Shown one piece after another: positions 12,522 through 21,094 of a stretch of DNA of 64,000 bases. The stretch is from Streptomyces sp. HUAS MG91 (lineage in GTDB: Bacteria; Actinomycetota; Actinomycetes; Streptomycetales; Streptomycetaceae). The first letter of the stretch is position 1. Every line of letters begins with the position of its first letter. Under the pieces are notes generated by a model, which worked only from the letters and a program-made list of their open reading frames with translations, did no database searches and was not told where the DNA came from. The position numbers were made by a program, and so were the translations under genes. The stretch spans positions 4,092,001-4,156,000 of the forward strand of contig NZ_CP159534.1 in assembly GCF_040529335.1 (NCBI RefSeq), written 5' to 3'.

Positions 12522-13762
12522 GAGGGATCCGTCCCCGCTGTCTTCGTTGCTGACCATTGGGTGACCGGCATCGCCTGACGCCAGCCCGTGAAGCCGCCGA
12601 CCGGCACGGCGTGCGCGACCGAGAGGCGGGTGAGGTCGCCGCCGTGGCGCCGGTGGCGGTCGGCGAGCAGCGCCTCCGACTCCAGCGTCACCGTGTTCGC
12701 GACCAGCCGGCCGCCCTCGCGCAGCGCCTCCCAGCACGCGTCCAGGAGGCCCGGCGCGGTCAGGCCGCCGCCGATGAACACCGCGTCGGGGGTGGGCAGT
12801 CCGGCCAGCGCGGCCGGGGCGGCGCCCGTCACCACGCGCAGGGCGGGCACGCCGAGGCGGGCCGCGTTGCGGGTGATCCGTCCGGCCCGCTCGGGCGAGC
12901 GTTCCACGGTGTACGCGCGGCACGAGGCGTGCGTGCGCATCCACTCCACGGCGATCGAACCGGAGCCGCCGCCCACGTCCCAGAGGAGTTCGCCGGGCGC
13001 GGGCGCGAGCGCGGCCAGGGTCGCCGCCCGCACATGGCGCTTCGTGAGCTGCCCGTCGTGCTCGTACGCGGCGTCGGGCAGCCCCGGCACCGCGCCCAGG
13101 CGGAGGGCGTCCGGGGCGCGCACGCAGTCGACGGCGATGACGTTCAGGGCGTCGCCGGGCGGGTGCGTCCACTCCTCGGCCACGCCCTCGTGCGCCGCCT
13201 CGGCCGGGCCGCCGAGCTGTTCCAGGACCGTCATCCGGCTCGGGCCGAAGCCCCGGTCGGTCAGCAGCGCCGCGACCGTCGCCGGGGTGTCCGCGCCCGC
13301 CGACAGGACCAGGACGCGCCGCCCGTCGTGCAGGACGGCCGCGAGCCGGTCGGCCGGGCGGCCCACCAGCGACACCGTCTCCGTGCCCTCCAGCGGCCAG
13401 CCGATGCGGGCGCACGCGTAGGAGACGGAGGAGGGGTGCGGGAGGATCCGGAAGGCGTCGGCGCCCGCCGTCTCCGTGAGCGTGCGGCCGATGCCGTAGA
13501 ACATGGGGTCGCCGCTGGCCAGGACCGCGAGCCGGGAGCCCCGGTGGCGGTCGAGGAGGGCGGGCACGGCGGGGCGCAGCGGGGACGGCCACGCGACGCG
13601 CTCGCCCGTGCAGACGTCGTCCGGGAGCAGGGCCAGCTGGCGCGGGCCGCCGATGATCACCTCGGCGTCGGCGAGGGCGGCCCGGGAGACGGCCGGCAGG
13701 CCCGGCCAGCCGTCGGCGCCGATCCCTACGACCGTCACGGGTGTCGGATGCGCGGGAGTCAC
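12518..13762 (-). CDS. cobL: Precorrin-6Y C5,15-methyltransferase (decarboxylating) CobL
   Basis: 414 residues fusing a CbiE-like methylase (about 1-205; VVGIGADGWPGL, LASGDPMFYGIG) and a CbiT-like domain (about 215-400; LWDVGGGSGSIAVEW S-adenosylmethionine motif). Together they methylate C5 and C15 and decarboxylate the C12 acetate. GTG 13762 has GAGG 9 bases upstream and is preferred to an in-frame GTG at 13738. It is the first gene of the cobL-cobM unit. Its leader has neither a GCCACTG core nor a full B12 box, so no riboswitch control is apparent here. Confidence 0.95.
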   Translation of the reverse strand: MTPAHPTPVTVVGIGADGWPGLPAVSRAALADAEVIIGGPRQLALLPDDVCTGERVAWPSPLRPAVPALLDRHRGSRLAVLASGDPMFYGIGRTLTETAGADAFRILPHPSSVSYACARIGWPLEGTETVSLVGRPADRLAAVLHDGRRVLVLSAGADTPATVAALLTDRGFGPSRMTVLEQLGGPAEAAHEGVAEEWTHPPGDALNVIAVDCVRAPDALRLGAVPGLPDAAYEHDGQLTKRHVRAATLAALAPAPGELLWDVGGGSGSIAVEWMRTHASCRAYTVERSPERAGRITRNAARLGVPALRVVTGAAPAALAGLPTPDAVFIGGGLTAPGLLDACWEALREGGRLVANTVTLESEALLADRHRRHGGDLTRLSVAHAVPVGGFTGWRQAMPVTQWSATKTAGTDPS

Positions 13763-13822
13763 TGCCAGGTACCTCGTGCCGGGTGCGTCATGCTCGCAAA
13801 CAGAAACGGACAGAGAAACCGA

Positions 13823-13840
13823 AACGTCAAGAACGTCAAG
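13823..13840. repeat. Tandem 9-bp repeat in the cobL/VOC gap
   Basis: AACGTCAAG occurs twice head to tail. It lies in a patch that is clearly less GC-rich than its surroundings and that also holds three GAAAC units just before it. It stands between the divergent cobL and VOC genes and could bind a regulator. Confidence 0.4.
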
Positions 13841-13904
13841 GTCGAAAGCCGCACTCTATCGGGCGACATCGGCTCCCCCGCCGAGCGCCCCAGGGAGACC
13901 CCCC

Positions 13905-14324
13905 GTGCCCCGTACCGCCCGCACCGCCGTCACCGGCCGCGTCGCGCCCATCATGCCGAGCCGCGCGCTGCCGCTGACCGTCGACTTCTACGCCGCCCTG
14001 GGCTTCACCGCCACCACCCACCTGCCCGACGACGGCTATCTGATCCTCGTACGCGACGACGCCGAACTGCACTTCTTCCACGCGCCCCGCACCGATCCCC
14101 TGACCACGGCGCACGGGGCGTACCTGCGGCTCGACGGGGGCGCGCACCTCGCCGACGCGCTGTACGAGGAGTGGCGCGCGACCGGGCTGAGCGCCGACCC
14201 GTACGCGACGCCGCGGCTCGTCGAGCCGGACGACACGGTGTACGGGATGCGGGAGTTCGCGCTCGTCGACCCGGACGGGAATCTGCTGCGCGTGGGTTCC
14301 GTCCTGGAGGCCACCGAGGGCTGA
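13905..14324 (+). CDS. VOC-superfamily (glyoxalase/bleomycin resistance-like) protein
   Basis: 139 residues with two beta-alpha-beta-beta-beta units: MPSRALPLTVDFYAALGF opens the first, and EFALVDPDGNLLRVGS closes the second. Such proteins bind a metal or a drug, or act as dioxygenases or isomerases; the substrate is not evident. The similarity to bleomycin-resistance proteins (aromatic FFHAP strand, ALYEEWRATGL) suggests a binding protein. AGGGAG lies 7 bases before the GTG at 13905, which fixes the start. It is divergent from cobL. Confidence 0.85.
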   Translation: MPRTARTAVTGRVAPIMPSRALPLTVDFYAALGFTATTHLPDDGYLILVRDDAELHFFHAPRTDPLTTAHGAYLRLDGGAHLADALYEEWRATGLSADPYATPRLVEPDDTVYGMREFALVDPDGNLLRVGSVLEATEG

Positions 14325-14455
14325 CGCGGCGGGTGTTCCGGCGGCCCACCCGGTGGCGGACCGACGCGCCGCCCGGCGGCACGGTCCGCGGAACCGCCCC
14401 TTCCACGGTGTTACCTCGGACCACCGGGACACCGAGCGGGAGGAACGAGACGCAC

Positions 14456-16327
14456 ATGGCCAGGTACGGGGCGGCGCGGGCCTGGGTCGTGTCCGCCATG
14501 GTGCTGGGGGCATCGACGGCCGGGGTGCCGGCGCACGCGGCGGCCGACGACAGCGCGGACGCCGCGGACACCGGGCACGCCGCCGTGGTGTGGCCGGTGA
14601 CGGCGACCCCGCACATGACGGCGGCGGCGCTCGGTTCGGGCGACGACGCGCGGGCGGTCTTCGACTCCGACGAGCTGGCCGGGCTGTTCGCGGACGGCGG
14701 GCGGCTGCGCGAGGTCGTCGAAGCCGGCCGGGGCCGCGAGGTGAGCTGGGTGCTCGACCCCGATCTGGTGCTCGCCGCGCGGGCCATGGCGCGCGGCTAC
14801 CGCGTCGCGGACAGCGCCGAGTCCACCAACCCGCAGAACAGCACGCAGGGCACCGGGCAGAGCGCCGCCCGGGAGTGGCTGGCCGATCTGAAGAGCGCGG
14901 TGCGCGGCCGGGACGTGTGGCTGCTGCCGTACGCGGACACCGACCTCGCCTCCCTCGCCCACCATCCGTCCGGCGACACCGACGATCTGACCGAGGTCGT
15001 CGGGAACCTCGCGGAGGACGCCAAGAAGGACGTCGACTCGCTCCTCGGCACCGGGACCAGGACAGGCCTCGGCTGGCCCGCGGACGGCGCCCTCGACACC
15101 CGGATCACCGGGGTCGCGGGCAAGCTGGGCCTGACCTGGATGCTCGCCTCGGGCCAGGGCCTCACCCCGGCCGGCGCCGACCCGGTGACCCTCGGCGACG
15201 GCGCCGACGCGATCACGGCGCTGCCGTACGACGCGGACGTGACGACGGCGCTGGCCCGCATCAAGGACGAGGACAAGGACACGTCGCCGAGCCCCGGCGC
15301 GTCCCCGTCCGGTACGCCGTCGCCCACGTCGCCGGGCGCGACGCCCAGCCCGTCCCCCAGCGGCTCCGGCGCGTCGGGCTCCCCCTCGGCGTCCCCCTCC
15401 GCCTCCGCGTCGGAGAAGCCCGACACCCCGGATCCCAAGACCGTCGACCGGGTCACCGCGCTCCTGAAGGCGAACACCCGCCCCGTGGTCGTCCCGCCCC
15501 GCGAGCTGTCCGGCACCGCGGCGAACGCGCTGGCCGCCGCGATCGACTCCGGGACCGACGACGGCTGGCTGGAGCCGGAGGGCATCCGCACCGCCGACAA
15601 CGATCCGGTGACCGGGCAGGCGGGCGCGTCCTCCGGGTATCCGTCGCGGCTGCGCGCCAGCGAGCTGACGTCCGCTCAACTCCAGGCCGTGGCGGGCGAT
15701 CTGGACGGGCTGGCCACGCTCTCGAAGGTGCTCGCCGACCCGAAGGTCACCACGGCCTCCGTGCACGCGGCGATGGCCCGCGCCCTGTCGACGGCCTGGC
15801 GGGCGCTGGACGACGCCGACCAGGAGACGTTCCAGCGGCGCACGACGTCGTTCCTCGACACGTCGGTGGATTCGCTGCGGATGGTGCCGAAGTCGACGGT
15901 CACGGTGACCTCGGGCGACGCCACGATCCCGGTGACCGTCGACAACGGCCTCCAGCAGCCGGTCGCCGGGCTCGAACTGCGGGTCACCTCCAGCGACGCG
16001 GAGCGGCTGCGGATCAACGACGGGACGCTGGCGGTGGAGGCCGCCGGTTCGGCCAGCCACACCAACCAGCTCTCCGTCACCGCGAAGGCCAACGGCAAGG
16101 CGCAGCTCACGGCCCGGCTCTACACGACCAGCGACGGCAGGCCGTGGGGCGAGCCGATGACGTTCGAGGTGGACGTCGCCTCGGTGTCGACGGGCGCGAT
16201 CACCGTGGTCGGCGCCGGAGTCGCGCTGATCGTGCTGGCGGCGGCGGTCCGGATGCGGAACGTGCGCAGGCGCCGGGCGAGGGAGCAGCCCCCCGCCGGC
16301 CCGCACACCCCCGACGGTCAGGACTGA
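14456..16327 (+). CDS. DUF6049-like secreted, membrane-anchored protein
   Basis: 623 residues: signal peptide (cleavage near AHA-A, residue 26), a large extracytoplasmic region, and a C-terminal membrane helix (TVVGAGVALIVLAAAV) followed by basic residues. It resembles DUF6049 proteins usually found next to the lipid II flippase gene murJ, but no murJ is here. A Ser/Pro/Gly/Thr-rich linker of about 45 residues (near 280-325) separates two halves. The C-terminal half has an Ig-like beta segment (PVTVDNGLQQPVAGLEL). The role may be in the cell envelope; this is inferred. The 3' end overlaps the convergent gene by 10 bp. Confidence 0.75.
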   Translation: MARYGAARAWVVSAMVLGASTAGVPAHAAADDSADAADTGHAAVVWPVTATPHMTAAALGSGDDARAVFDSDELAGLFADGGRLREVVEAGRGREVSWVLDPDLVLAARAMARGYRVADSAESTNPQNSTQGTGQSAAREWLADLKSAVRGRDVWLLPYADTDLASLAHHPSGDTDDLTEVVGNLAEDAKKDVDSLLGTGTRTGLGWPADGALDTRITGVAGKLGLTWMLASGQGLTPAGADPVTLGDGADAITALPYDADVTTALARIKDEDKDTSPSPGASPSGTPSPTSPGATPSPSPSGSGASGSPSASPSASASEKPDTPDPKTVDRVTALLKANTRPVVVPPRELSGTAANALAAAIDSGTDDGWLEPEGIRTADNDPVTGQAGASSGYPSRLRASELTSAQLQAVAGDLDGLATLSKVLADPKVTTASVHAAMARALSTAWRALDDADQETFQRRTTSFLDTSVDSLRMVPKSTVTVTSGDATIPVTVDNGLQQPVAGLELRVTSSDAERLRINDGTLAVEAAGSASHTNQLSVTAKANGKAQLTARLYTTSDGRPWGEPMTFEVDVASVSTGAITVVGAGVALIVLAAAVRMRNVRRRRAREQPPAGPHTPDGQD

Positions 16328-16764
16328 GCGCGCAGGGTCCGCAGGATCAGCCACTGGTCGCCGTAGGCCATCGCGGTGCCGAGCGCGGCCGTCACGATGC
16401 CGACCGTCACCCCGCCGACGGCCGTGCCGACCGCGAGTCCGGCCGCGCCGAGCAGCGCGTGCACGGCGAAGCGGACGGCGACCAGGCCGAGGGCGAGGAG
16501 CCGGGTGCGCTTGTTCTTCCACAGGGCCTTCATCAGGCGCATCCGCGTCTTGAGGACGGTGAGGGAGAGCACGAGGTTGAGGACGATCAGGACCGGGATC
16601 ACGCCGTACGCGGTCGGGTAGGCGCGGGCGACGTCGAAGATCCCGGCGAAGCAGCCCGCGATCGGGAAGTACCAGGCGGGCAGCCCCCTGAAGTCCACCG
16701 CCGCCCGGGCCCGGTCCTGAGCGTGAGCCTGAGCCTGCGTGCGCGTCGCCGTGTCCGTGCTCAT
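16318..16764 (-). CDS. Small multi-pass membrane protein, unknown function
   Basis: About 148 residues from the ATG at 16764, which has AGGGGG about 8 bases upstream; longer upstream frames lack a ribosome site. After a short polar N-terminus come about four hydrophobic segments (WYFPIAGCFAGIFDVA, VIPVLIVLNLVLSLTVL, LLALGLVAVRFAVHALL, VGGVTVGIVTAALGTAM). No known motif was recognised. The stop lies 10 bp inside the convergent DUF6049-like gene. Confidence 0.75.
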   Translation of the reverse strand: MSTDTATRTQAQAHAQDRARAAVDFRGLPAWYFPIAGCFAGIFDVARAYPTAYGVIPVLIVLNLVLSLTVLKTRMRLMKALWKNKRTRLLALGLVAVRFAVHALLGAAGLAVGTAVGGVTVGIVTAALGTAMAYGDQWLILRTLRAQS

Positions 16765-16869
16765 GTCCGTGTCCCCCTGAGTGGCTGTCCGTTTCCGACA
16801 CCACTGAGCTTCGCGGAACAGGGGGGTCCCCCGGCAGAGCGAGCCGTCCTCACTCGCCCCGTACAAATG

Positions 16870-17829
16870 TCACTTGTGCTTCTTGACGGCCGCCTCGGCG
16901 TCGACGATGCCCAGGCCCAGCTTGCTCACGTTCTTCGGGTTCTTCGCGGTGGACCGGATCGTCGACATGATCTCGTCGGGTTTCAGGCCCTGTTGGTGCA
17001 GGAGGGCGGCGACGGCGGCCACGTACGGGGACGCCATGGACGTGCCGGACAGCTTTCCGTAGCCGGAGGTGTCCTTCAGCGTCTCCTTCGTCCGGTAGGT
17101 GGGGAGCGTGGAGAGGATGTCGACGCCGGGGGCCGAGACGGCGTCGTCCACACCGAAGTTGGAGAAGGAGGCCGGAGCGCCGTTCGTGTCGCTGGCGCCG
17201 ACGACGAGGACCGGGGTGCCCACCTTGTACGTCTGGACGTCGTCGCCGTCGTTGCCGGCCGCCGCGACGACCGTGACGCCCTTGCCGTAGGCGTACTTGA
17301 TGGCCGCGTTGAGGATGCCGCCCTTGAGCAGCTTGGCCATCAGGCCCGATTCGCCGAGGGAGAGGTTGATGACGTCGGCGCCGTGGTCGGACGCCCACTT
17401 GATGCCCTTGATGATGTTGTCGTTGGAGCCGGAGCCGTCGGCGCCGAGCACCCGCACCGGCATGATCTTGGCGCCGGGGGCGCCGCCCGCGATGCCGACG
17501 CCGTTGTCGGTGTGGGCGGCGGCGATGCCGGAGACATGGGTGCCGTGGCCGTTGAGGTCCTTGGGCTCGTCGTCGTTGTCGACGAAGTCGTGGCCGTCCA
17601 CGAGGCGGCCCTTGAGGTCGGGGTGGTCCAGGTCGGCGCCGGTGTCGACGACCGCGATGACGGTGTCGTCGCCCTTCGAGGTGGACCAGGCGTCCGGCAG
17701 GTGGAGCGCGTCGAGGGCCCACTGGTCGTCCCGCATGGGGTCGGGTTTGCTGTCGTCGTCCCCGCAGGCGGTGGCGGTCAGCAGGAGAACTGCTGCGAGG
17801 CAGAAGGCGAGAGGGGTTCGCGTACGCAT
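16870..17829 (-). CDS. Subtilisin-like (S8) serine protease lipoprotein
   Basis: 319 residues. A lipoprotein signal peptide ends in LTATAC, making Cys22 the lipid-anchored residue. The catalytic triad is intact: Asp62 in VVDTG, His95 in HGTHVSG and Ser264 in SGTSMASP. The domain runs from about residue 36 to 310 with little left over, so it is a compact extracellular protease tethered to the membrane. It resembles type VII mycosins in domain but has no C-terminal membrane helix and no ESX genes nearby. Its substrate is unknown. Confidence 0.93.
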   Translation of the reverse strand: MRTRTPLAFCLAAVLLLTATACGDDDSKPDPMRDDQWALDALHLPDAWSTSKGDDTVIAVVDTGADLDHPDLKGRLVDGHDFVDNDDEPKDLNGHGTHVSGIAAAHTDNGVGIAGGAPGAKIMPVRVLGADGSGSNDNIIKGIKWASDHGADVINLSLGESGLMAKLLKGGILNAAIKYAYGKGVTVVAAAGNDGDDVQTYKVGTPVLVVGASDTNGAPASFSNFGVDDAVSAPGVDILSTLPTYRTKETLKDTSGYGKLSGTSMASPYVAAVAALLHQQGLKPDEIMSTIRSTAKNPKNVSKLGLGIVDAEAAVKKHK

Positions 17830-17884
17830 GGTCCGAGCCTGCGGCCCGCACTCCGTTCACGCATGTGGTGGCGGGCCGCGCGGG

Positions 17885-18847
17885 CTACTCGGGTGACTCC
17901 GGTGGCCGGTTCGCCGGCCAGTCCGGCACCCACAGCTCGTCGTCGGGCACCGGCTCGCACGCGTAGCGGCCGGTCAGGTACGCGCGCAGGGAGCGCAGCG
18001 CCGGGTGCGGGTTGTCGTCGCGCCACAGCAGCCAGTGCGGGTAGACGGGCGTGGGGCGGGTGACGGTGAGGAAGCGCAGGCCGAAACCGGTGGGGCGGAC
18101 GAGCGGGGTGCGGGTGCCGATGAACGTGCCCAGGTCGTCGGAGGCGGTGATCGTCCGCGCCATGTGCTCCATGCCGAACGCGGGCCCCGACGCGTCGAGC
18201 CGGATGCCGAACGCGGCCGCGAACCGGGCGTAGTAGGCGCCCCACTCGGCCGCCGGATCCAGGCCCGGCATCCAGATCCGCAGCCCCGCGAGCTCGGCGG
18301 GGGAGACGGTCTCGCGGCCGGCCAGCGGGTGCGCGGGGCCGACCGCCAGGACCACCGGCTCGTCGAGGACCCGCGCCGTGCGCACCGGCGCGGGCAGCCG
18401 CCCGGCGGGCAGGCTGTGCGCCCAGAACGCGGCGTCCACGCCCCCGTCCCGGACCGCTTCGAGCGCGGCCCGGGCCGCCCCGCGCACCACGACCACGTCG
18501 AGCGCCGCGTCCGGATGGGCGTGGTGGAAGTCCTGGAGCAGCCCGGCGGTGCTCACGCGCGTACCGAGCACGTCCACGCGCAGCGGGCGCGCCCCGGGCC
18601 GTACCGCCGCCTCCGCCTGGGCGACGGCCGCGAGGACGGCCCGCGCGTGCGGCAGGAACGCGGTGCCGTCGAGGGTGAGCCGCGCCCCGCGCGGGGTGCG
18701 CAGCAGCAGCCGTACGCCGAGCTGCCGCTCCAGGGCGGCGATGCGCTTGGAGGCGGCCTGCTGGGTGATGCCGAGGTCGGCGGCGGCGAGCTGGATCTGC
18801 CCCTCGTCGGCGACGGCCAGGAAGGTGCGTACGGCTTCCGGATCCAC
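17885..18847 (-). CDS. LysR-family transcriptional regulator
   Basis: About 320 residues: N-terminal winged helix-turn-helix (residues 1-60, with LAAADLGITQQAASKRIAAL) and a C-terminal LysR substrate-binding domain. GTG 18847 is chosen because LysR proteins usually begin right at DPEAVRTFLAVAD; a TTG at 18859 is also in frame. The divergent MFS gene starts 83 bp away and the gap holds a perfect inverted repeat (18855-18871), so it probably controls the transporter and itself. The inducer is unknown. Confidence 0.92.
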   Translation of the reverse strand: MDPEAVRTFLAVADEGQIQLAAADLGITQQAASKRIAALERQLGVRLLLRTPRGARLTLDGTAFLPHARAVLAAVAQAEAAVRPGARPLRVDVLGTRVSTAGLLQDFHHAHPDAALDVVVVRGAARAALEAVRDGGVDAAFWAHSLPAGRLPAPVRTARVLDEPVVLAVGPAHPLAGRETVSPAELAGLRIWMPGLDPAAEWGAYYARFAAAFGIRLDASGPAFGMEHMARTITASDDLGTFIGTRTPLVRPTGFGLRFLTVTRPTPVYPHWLLWRDDNPHPALRSLRAYLTGRYACEPVPDDELWVPDWPANRPPESPE

Positions 18848-18854
18848 CCCGCCA

Positions 18855-18871
18855 TACAACCACGGGTTGTA
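18855..18871. promoter_or_regulatory. Candidate LysR operator
   Basis: TACAACC-ACG-GGTTGTA, perfect 7-bp arms around 3 bp, directly upstream of the preferred LysR start and within the LysR/MFS divergent gap. A further GGTTGT half-site follows near 18888, closer to the transporter. This arrangement fits LysR autoregulation and control of the divergent gene. Confidence 0.6.
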
Positions 18872-18930
18872 CGGGGGTGCCGTGTCGGTTGTTTGATCGC
18901 GGGCCCGGGCAGCGGCTTGGATCCCAGGTC

Positions 18931-20187
18931 ATGGACAAGGGGAGGGCCGAGCGGCTCGGGCGGGACTTCGGGTGGCTGTGGGCGGCGTTCGCGGTGAGTT
19001 CGGCGGGCTCCATGCTGGCCTTCGACGCGTTCGCGCTGATCGCGGTGACGGTGCTGCACAGCAGCCCGGTGCGGGTGTCGTTCCTGTCGGCGGCCGGGAT
19101 CGCGGCGGGCGCGCTCTTCGCGGTGCCGCTGGGGCCGTGGGTGGAGTTCCGGCGCAAGCGGCCCGTGATGGTCGGCGCCGACCTGGCGCGCTGCGCGGCC
19201 CTGCTCACCCTCCCGCTCGCGTACGCCCTGCACGCCCTGAGCTATACGCAGTTGGTGCTCGTGTCGGTGGTCGTGGCCACGGCCGACATCGTCTTCCGGG
19301 CCGCGAGCGGCGCCCACCTCAAGGCGCTGGTCCCGCGGGAGGGGCTGCTGACGGCCAGTGCCCGCTTCGAGTCGACGACCTGGACGACGACCGCGCTCGG
19401 CCCGCCGCTCGGCGGCGCCGCGATCGGCCTCTTCGGCCCGCTGACGACCGTCGTCGGGGACGCGGTGAGCTATCTGCTGTCGGCGGCCGGCGTCCGCCGC
19501 ATCCGCCGCCCCGAACCACCGCCGCCCGCCGCCGCCTCGAACCGGATCAGCGGCTCCGACATCGCCGAGGGCTGGCGCCACCTCTGGCGCACCCCGTACC
19601 TGCGCGCCCTGTTCCTGAACTCGACCCTCGTCAACGGCCTGATCATGGTCGGCGCCCCGCTGATGGCCGTCCTGATGCTGCGCGAACTCGGCTTCCCCGC
19701 CTGGGAGTACGGCCTCGCCTACGGCGTCCCGTGCGTCGGCGGCCTGATCGGCTCACGCCTGTCGTCACGCCTCGTACGCCGGTACGGGGAGCAGCGCGTC
19801 CTGCGCTGGAGCGGTACCGCGCGAGTGTGCTGGCCGGTGGGGCTCGCCCTCACCGGCACCGGCACCGGTGGTCTGGTGACGGTGATGGTGGTCGAGCTGG
19901 GCCTGATCACGTGCATCGGCGTCTACAACCCGGTCCTCGCCAAGGAGCGCCTCCAGCACACCGACTCCGACCGTCTGGCCCGGGTCCTGTCGGCGTGGAC
20001 GGTCACCGGCAGAGCGGTGACGGCCACCCTGACACTGGCCTGGGGCGCCCTGGCTTCCCTGATCGGCACCCGCCCGGCGCTGGCGGTGGCCGGAGTGCTG
20101 CTCCTGGCGACCCCGGCGCTGCTCCCCACGACTCCCCGCGCCCCGCTGCCCGCACCCACCACGCGAAAGTCCCCGACCGGACCCTGA
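18931..20187 (+). CDS. MFS transporter
   Basis: 418 residues with about 12 hydrophobic helices and the layout of the drug/siderophore exporter branch (EntS-like), including the basic loop after helix 2 (EFRRKRPVMVGADL). It likely exports a small molecule. The ATG at 18931 is chosen over an upstream in-frame start because AGG precedes it closely and the N-terminus then reaches directly into helix 1. It is divergent from the LysR gene, its likely regulator. Substrate unknown. Confidence 0.9.
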   Translation: MDKGRAERLGRDFGWLWAAFAVSSAGSMLAFDAFALIAVTVLHSSPVRVSFLSAAGIAAGALFAVPLGPWVEFRRKRPVMVGADLARCAALLTLPLAYALHALSYTQLVLVSVVVATADIVFRAASGAHLKALVPREGLLTASARFESTTWTTTALGPPLGGAAIGLFGPLTTVVGDAVSYLLSAAGVRRIRRPEPPPPAAASNRISGSDIAEGWRHLWRTPYLRALFLNSTLVNGLIMVGAPLMAVLMLRELGFPAWEYGLAYGVPCVGGLIGSRLSSRLVRRYGEQRVLRWSGTARVCWPVGLALTGTGTGGLVTVMVVELGLITCIGVYNPVLAKERLQHTDSDRLARVLSAWTVTGRAVTATLTLAWGALASLIGTRPALAVAGVLLLATPALLPTTPRAPLPAPTTRKSPTGP

Positions 20188-20267
20188 GGGTGCCGAGGGG
20201 GTCCGCCCGCCACCTGATCGGCCGCCACCGGGTGCCCCGCCGGGGGAACCTGGGCAGAGTGGCGGCC

Positions 20268-21071
20268 ATGGCCGCCTCCTCCTCCCCGTACGGCGCCGTC
20301 CCCCTGGTTCCCGGTGCCGAGCCCCTGCCCGAACTCGACGTGCCGTCGCCCGGCCGGCAGCACCGGCTGACGGTGCTGCTGCGGCTGCTGCTCCTGCTGC
20401 CGCACGCCGTGCTGCTCGCCGTCCTCGGCGTGGTCACGTTCTGCGTGGCGGTCGTGGCATGGGTGGCCACGCTGATCCTCGGCCGGGTCCCGGACTCGCT
20501 GGAACAGTGGCTCGCGGGGTTCGTCGGGTACGCGACCCGGTTCGACGCGGCGGCGATGCTGCTCACCGACCGCTACCCGCCGTTCCAGGTGCTCGGGGAG
20601 CCCGGCGGCTACCCGGTCCAGGTGCGGCTGCGCTCCACCGCCCTGAACCGGGCCGCGGTGTTCTTCCGGCTGCTCCTGGTGATCCCGGCGGCCGTGGTGG
20701 CCTCCCTCGCCGTCGCCGGATGGTGGGCCGTGGCGCTGGTGTCGTGGATCGTGGTGCTGGTCCTCGGGCGGATGCCGCAGCCGCTGTTCGAGGCGACAGC
20801 GGCCGTGGTGCGCTACCGGATGCGGGTGTCGGCGTACGTACTGCTGCTGACCTCCGCGTACCCGAAGCGGCTCTTCGGCGACCAGCGGTCGGCGGACGCC
20901 GTCATCGGGATCGTCCGCGGCCCTTCGGCGACCCGCCCCCTGATGGTGGGCACGGCCGGACAGGTCCTCGTCGGCGCCTTCCTCCTGCTGGGCGTGGCGG
21001 GCTGGGCCGGCAACGCGACGACCTACGAACCGTCCCCGGCCCAGGCGGGCACGGAACGCGTCTCACCCTGA
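20268..21071 (+). CDS. DUF4389 membrane protein
   Basis: 267 residues with two copies of the DUF4389 module: about residues 25-110 (HRLTVLLRLLLLLPHAVLL to LLTDRYPPF) and about 125-205 (NRAAVFFRLLLVIPAAVV to LLTSAYPKRLF). Each has two membrane helices and ends in a conserved Arg- and Tyr-rich segment; a last helix follows (VLVGAFLLLGVAGWAG). Function unknown. It starts 80 bp after the MFS stop and may be cotranscribed with it. Confidence 0.85.
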   Translation: MAASSSPYGAVPLVPGAEPLPELDVPSPGRQHRLTVLLRLLLLLPHAVLLAVLGVVTFCVAVVAWVATLILGRVPDSLEQWLAGFVGYATRFDAAAMLLTDRYPPFQVLGEPGGYPVQVRLRSTALNRAAVFFRLLLVIPAAVVASLAVAGWWAVALVSWIVVLVLGRMPQPLFEATAAVVRYRMRVSAYVLLLTSAYPKRLFGDQRSADAVIGIVRGPSATRPLMVGTAGQVLVGAFLLLGVAGWAGNATTYEPSPAQAGTERVSP

Positions 21072-21094
21072 GCGGGCCGCCGGGCCGGAACCGG

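Noticed and set aside
13763-13860. Possible second cobalamin riboswitch before cobL
   Set aside because: A stretch resembling part of a B12 box (GAGGTACCTGGCA) is present on the minus strand, but there is no GCCACTG core and no GCCGGTGCGAATCCGGC-like segment, so a riboswitch cannot be supported.
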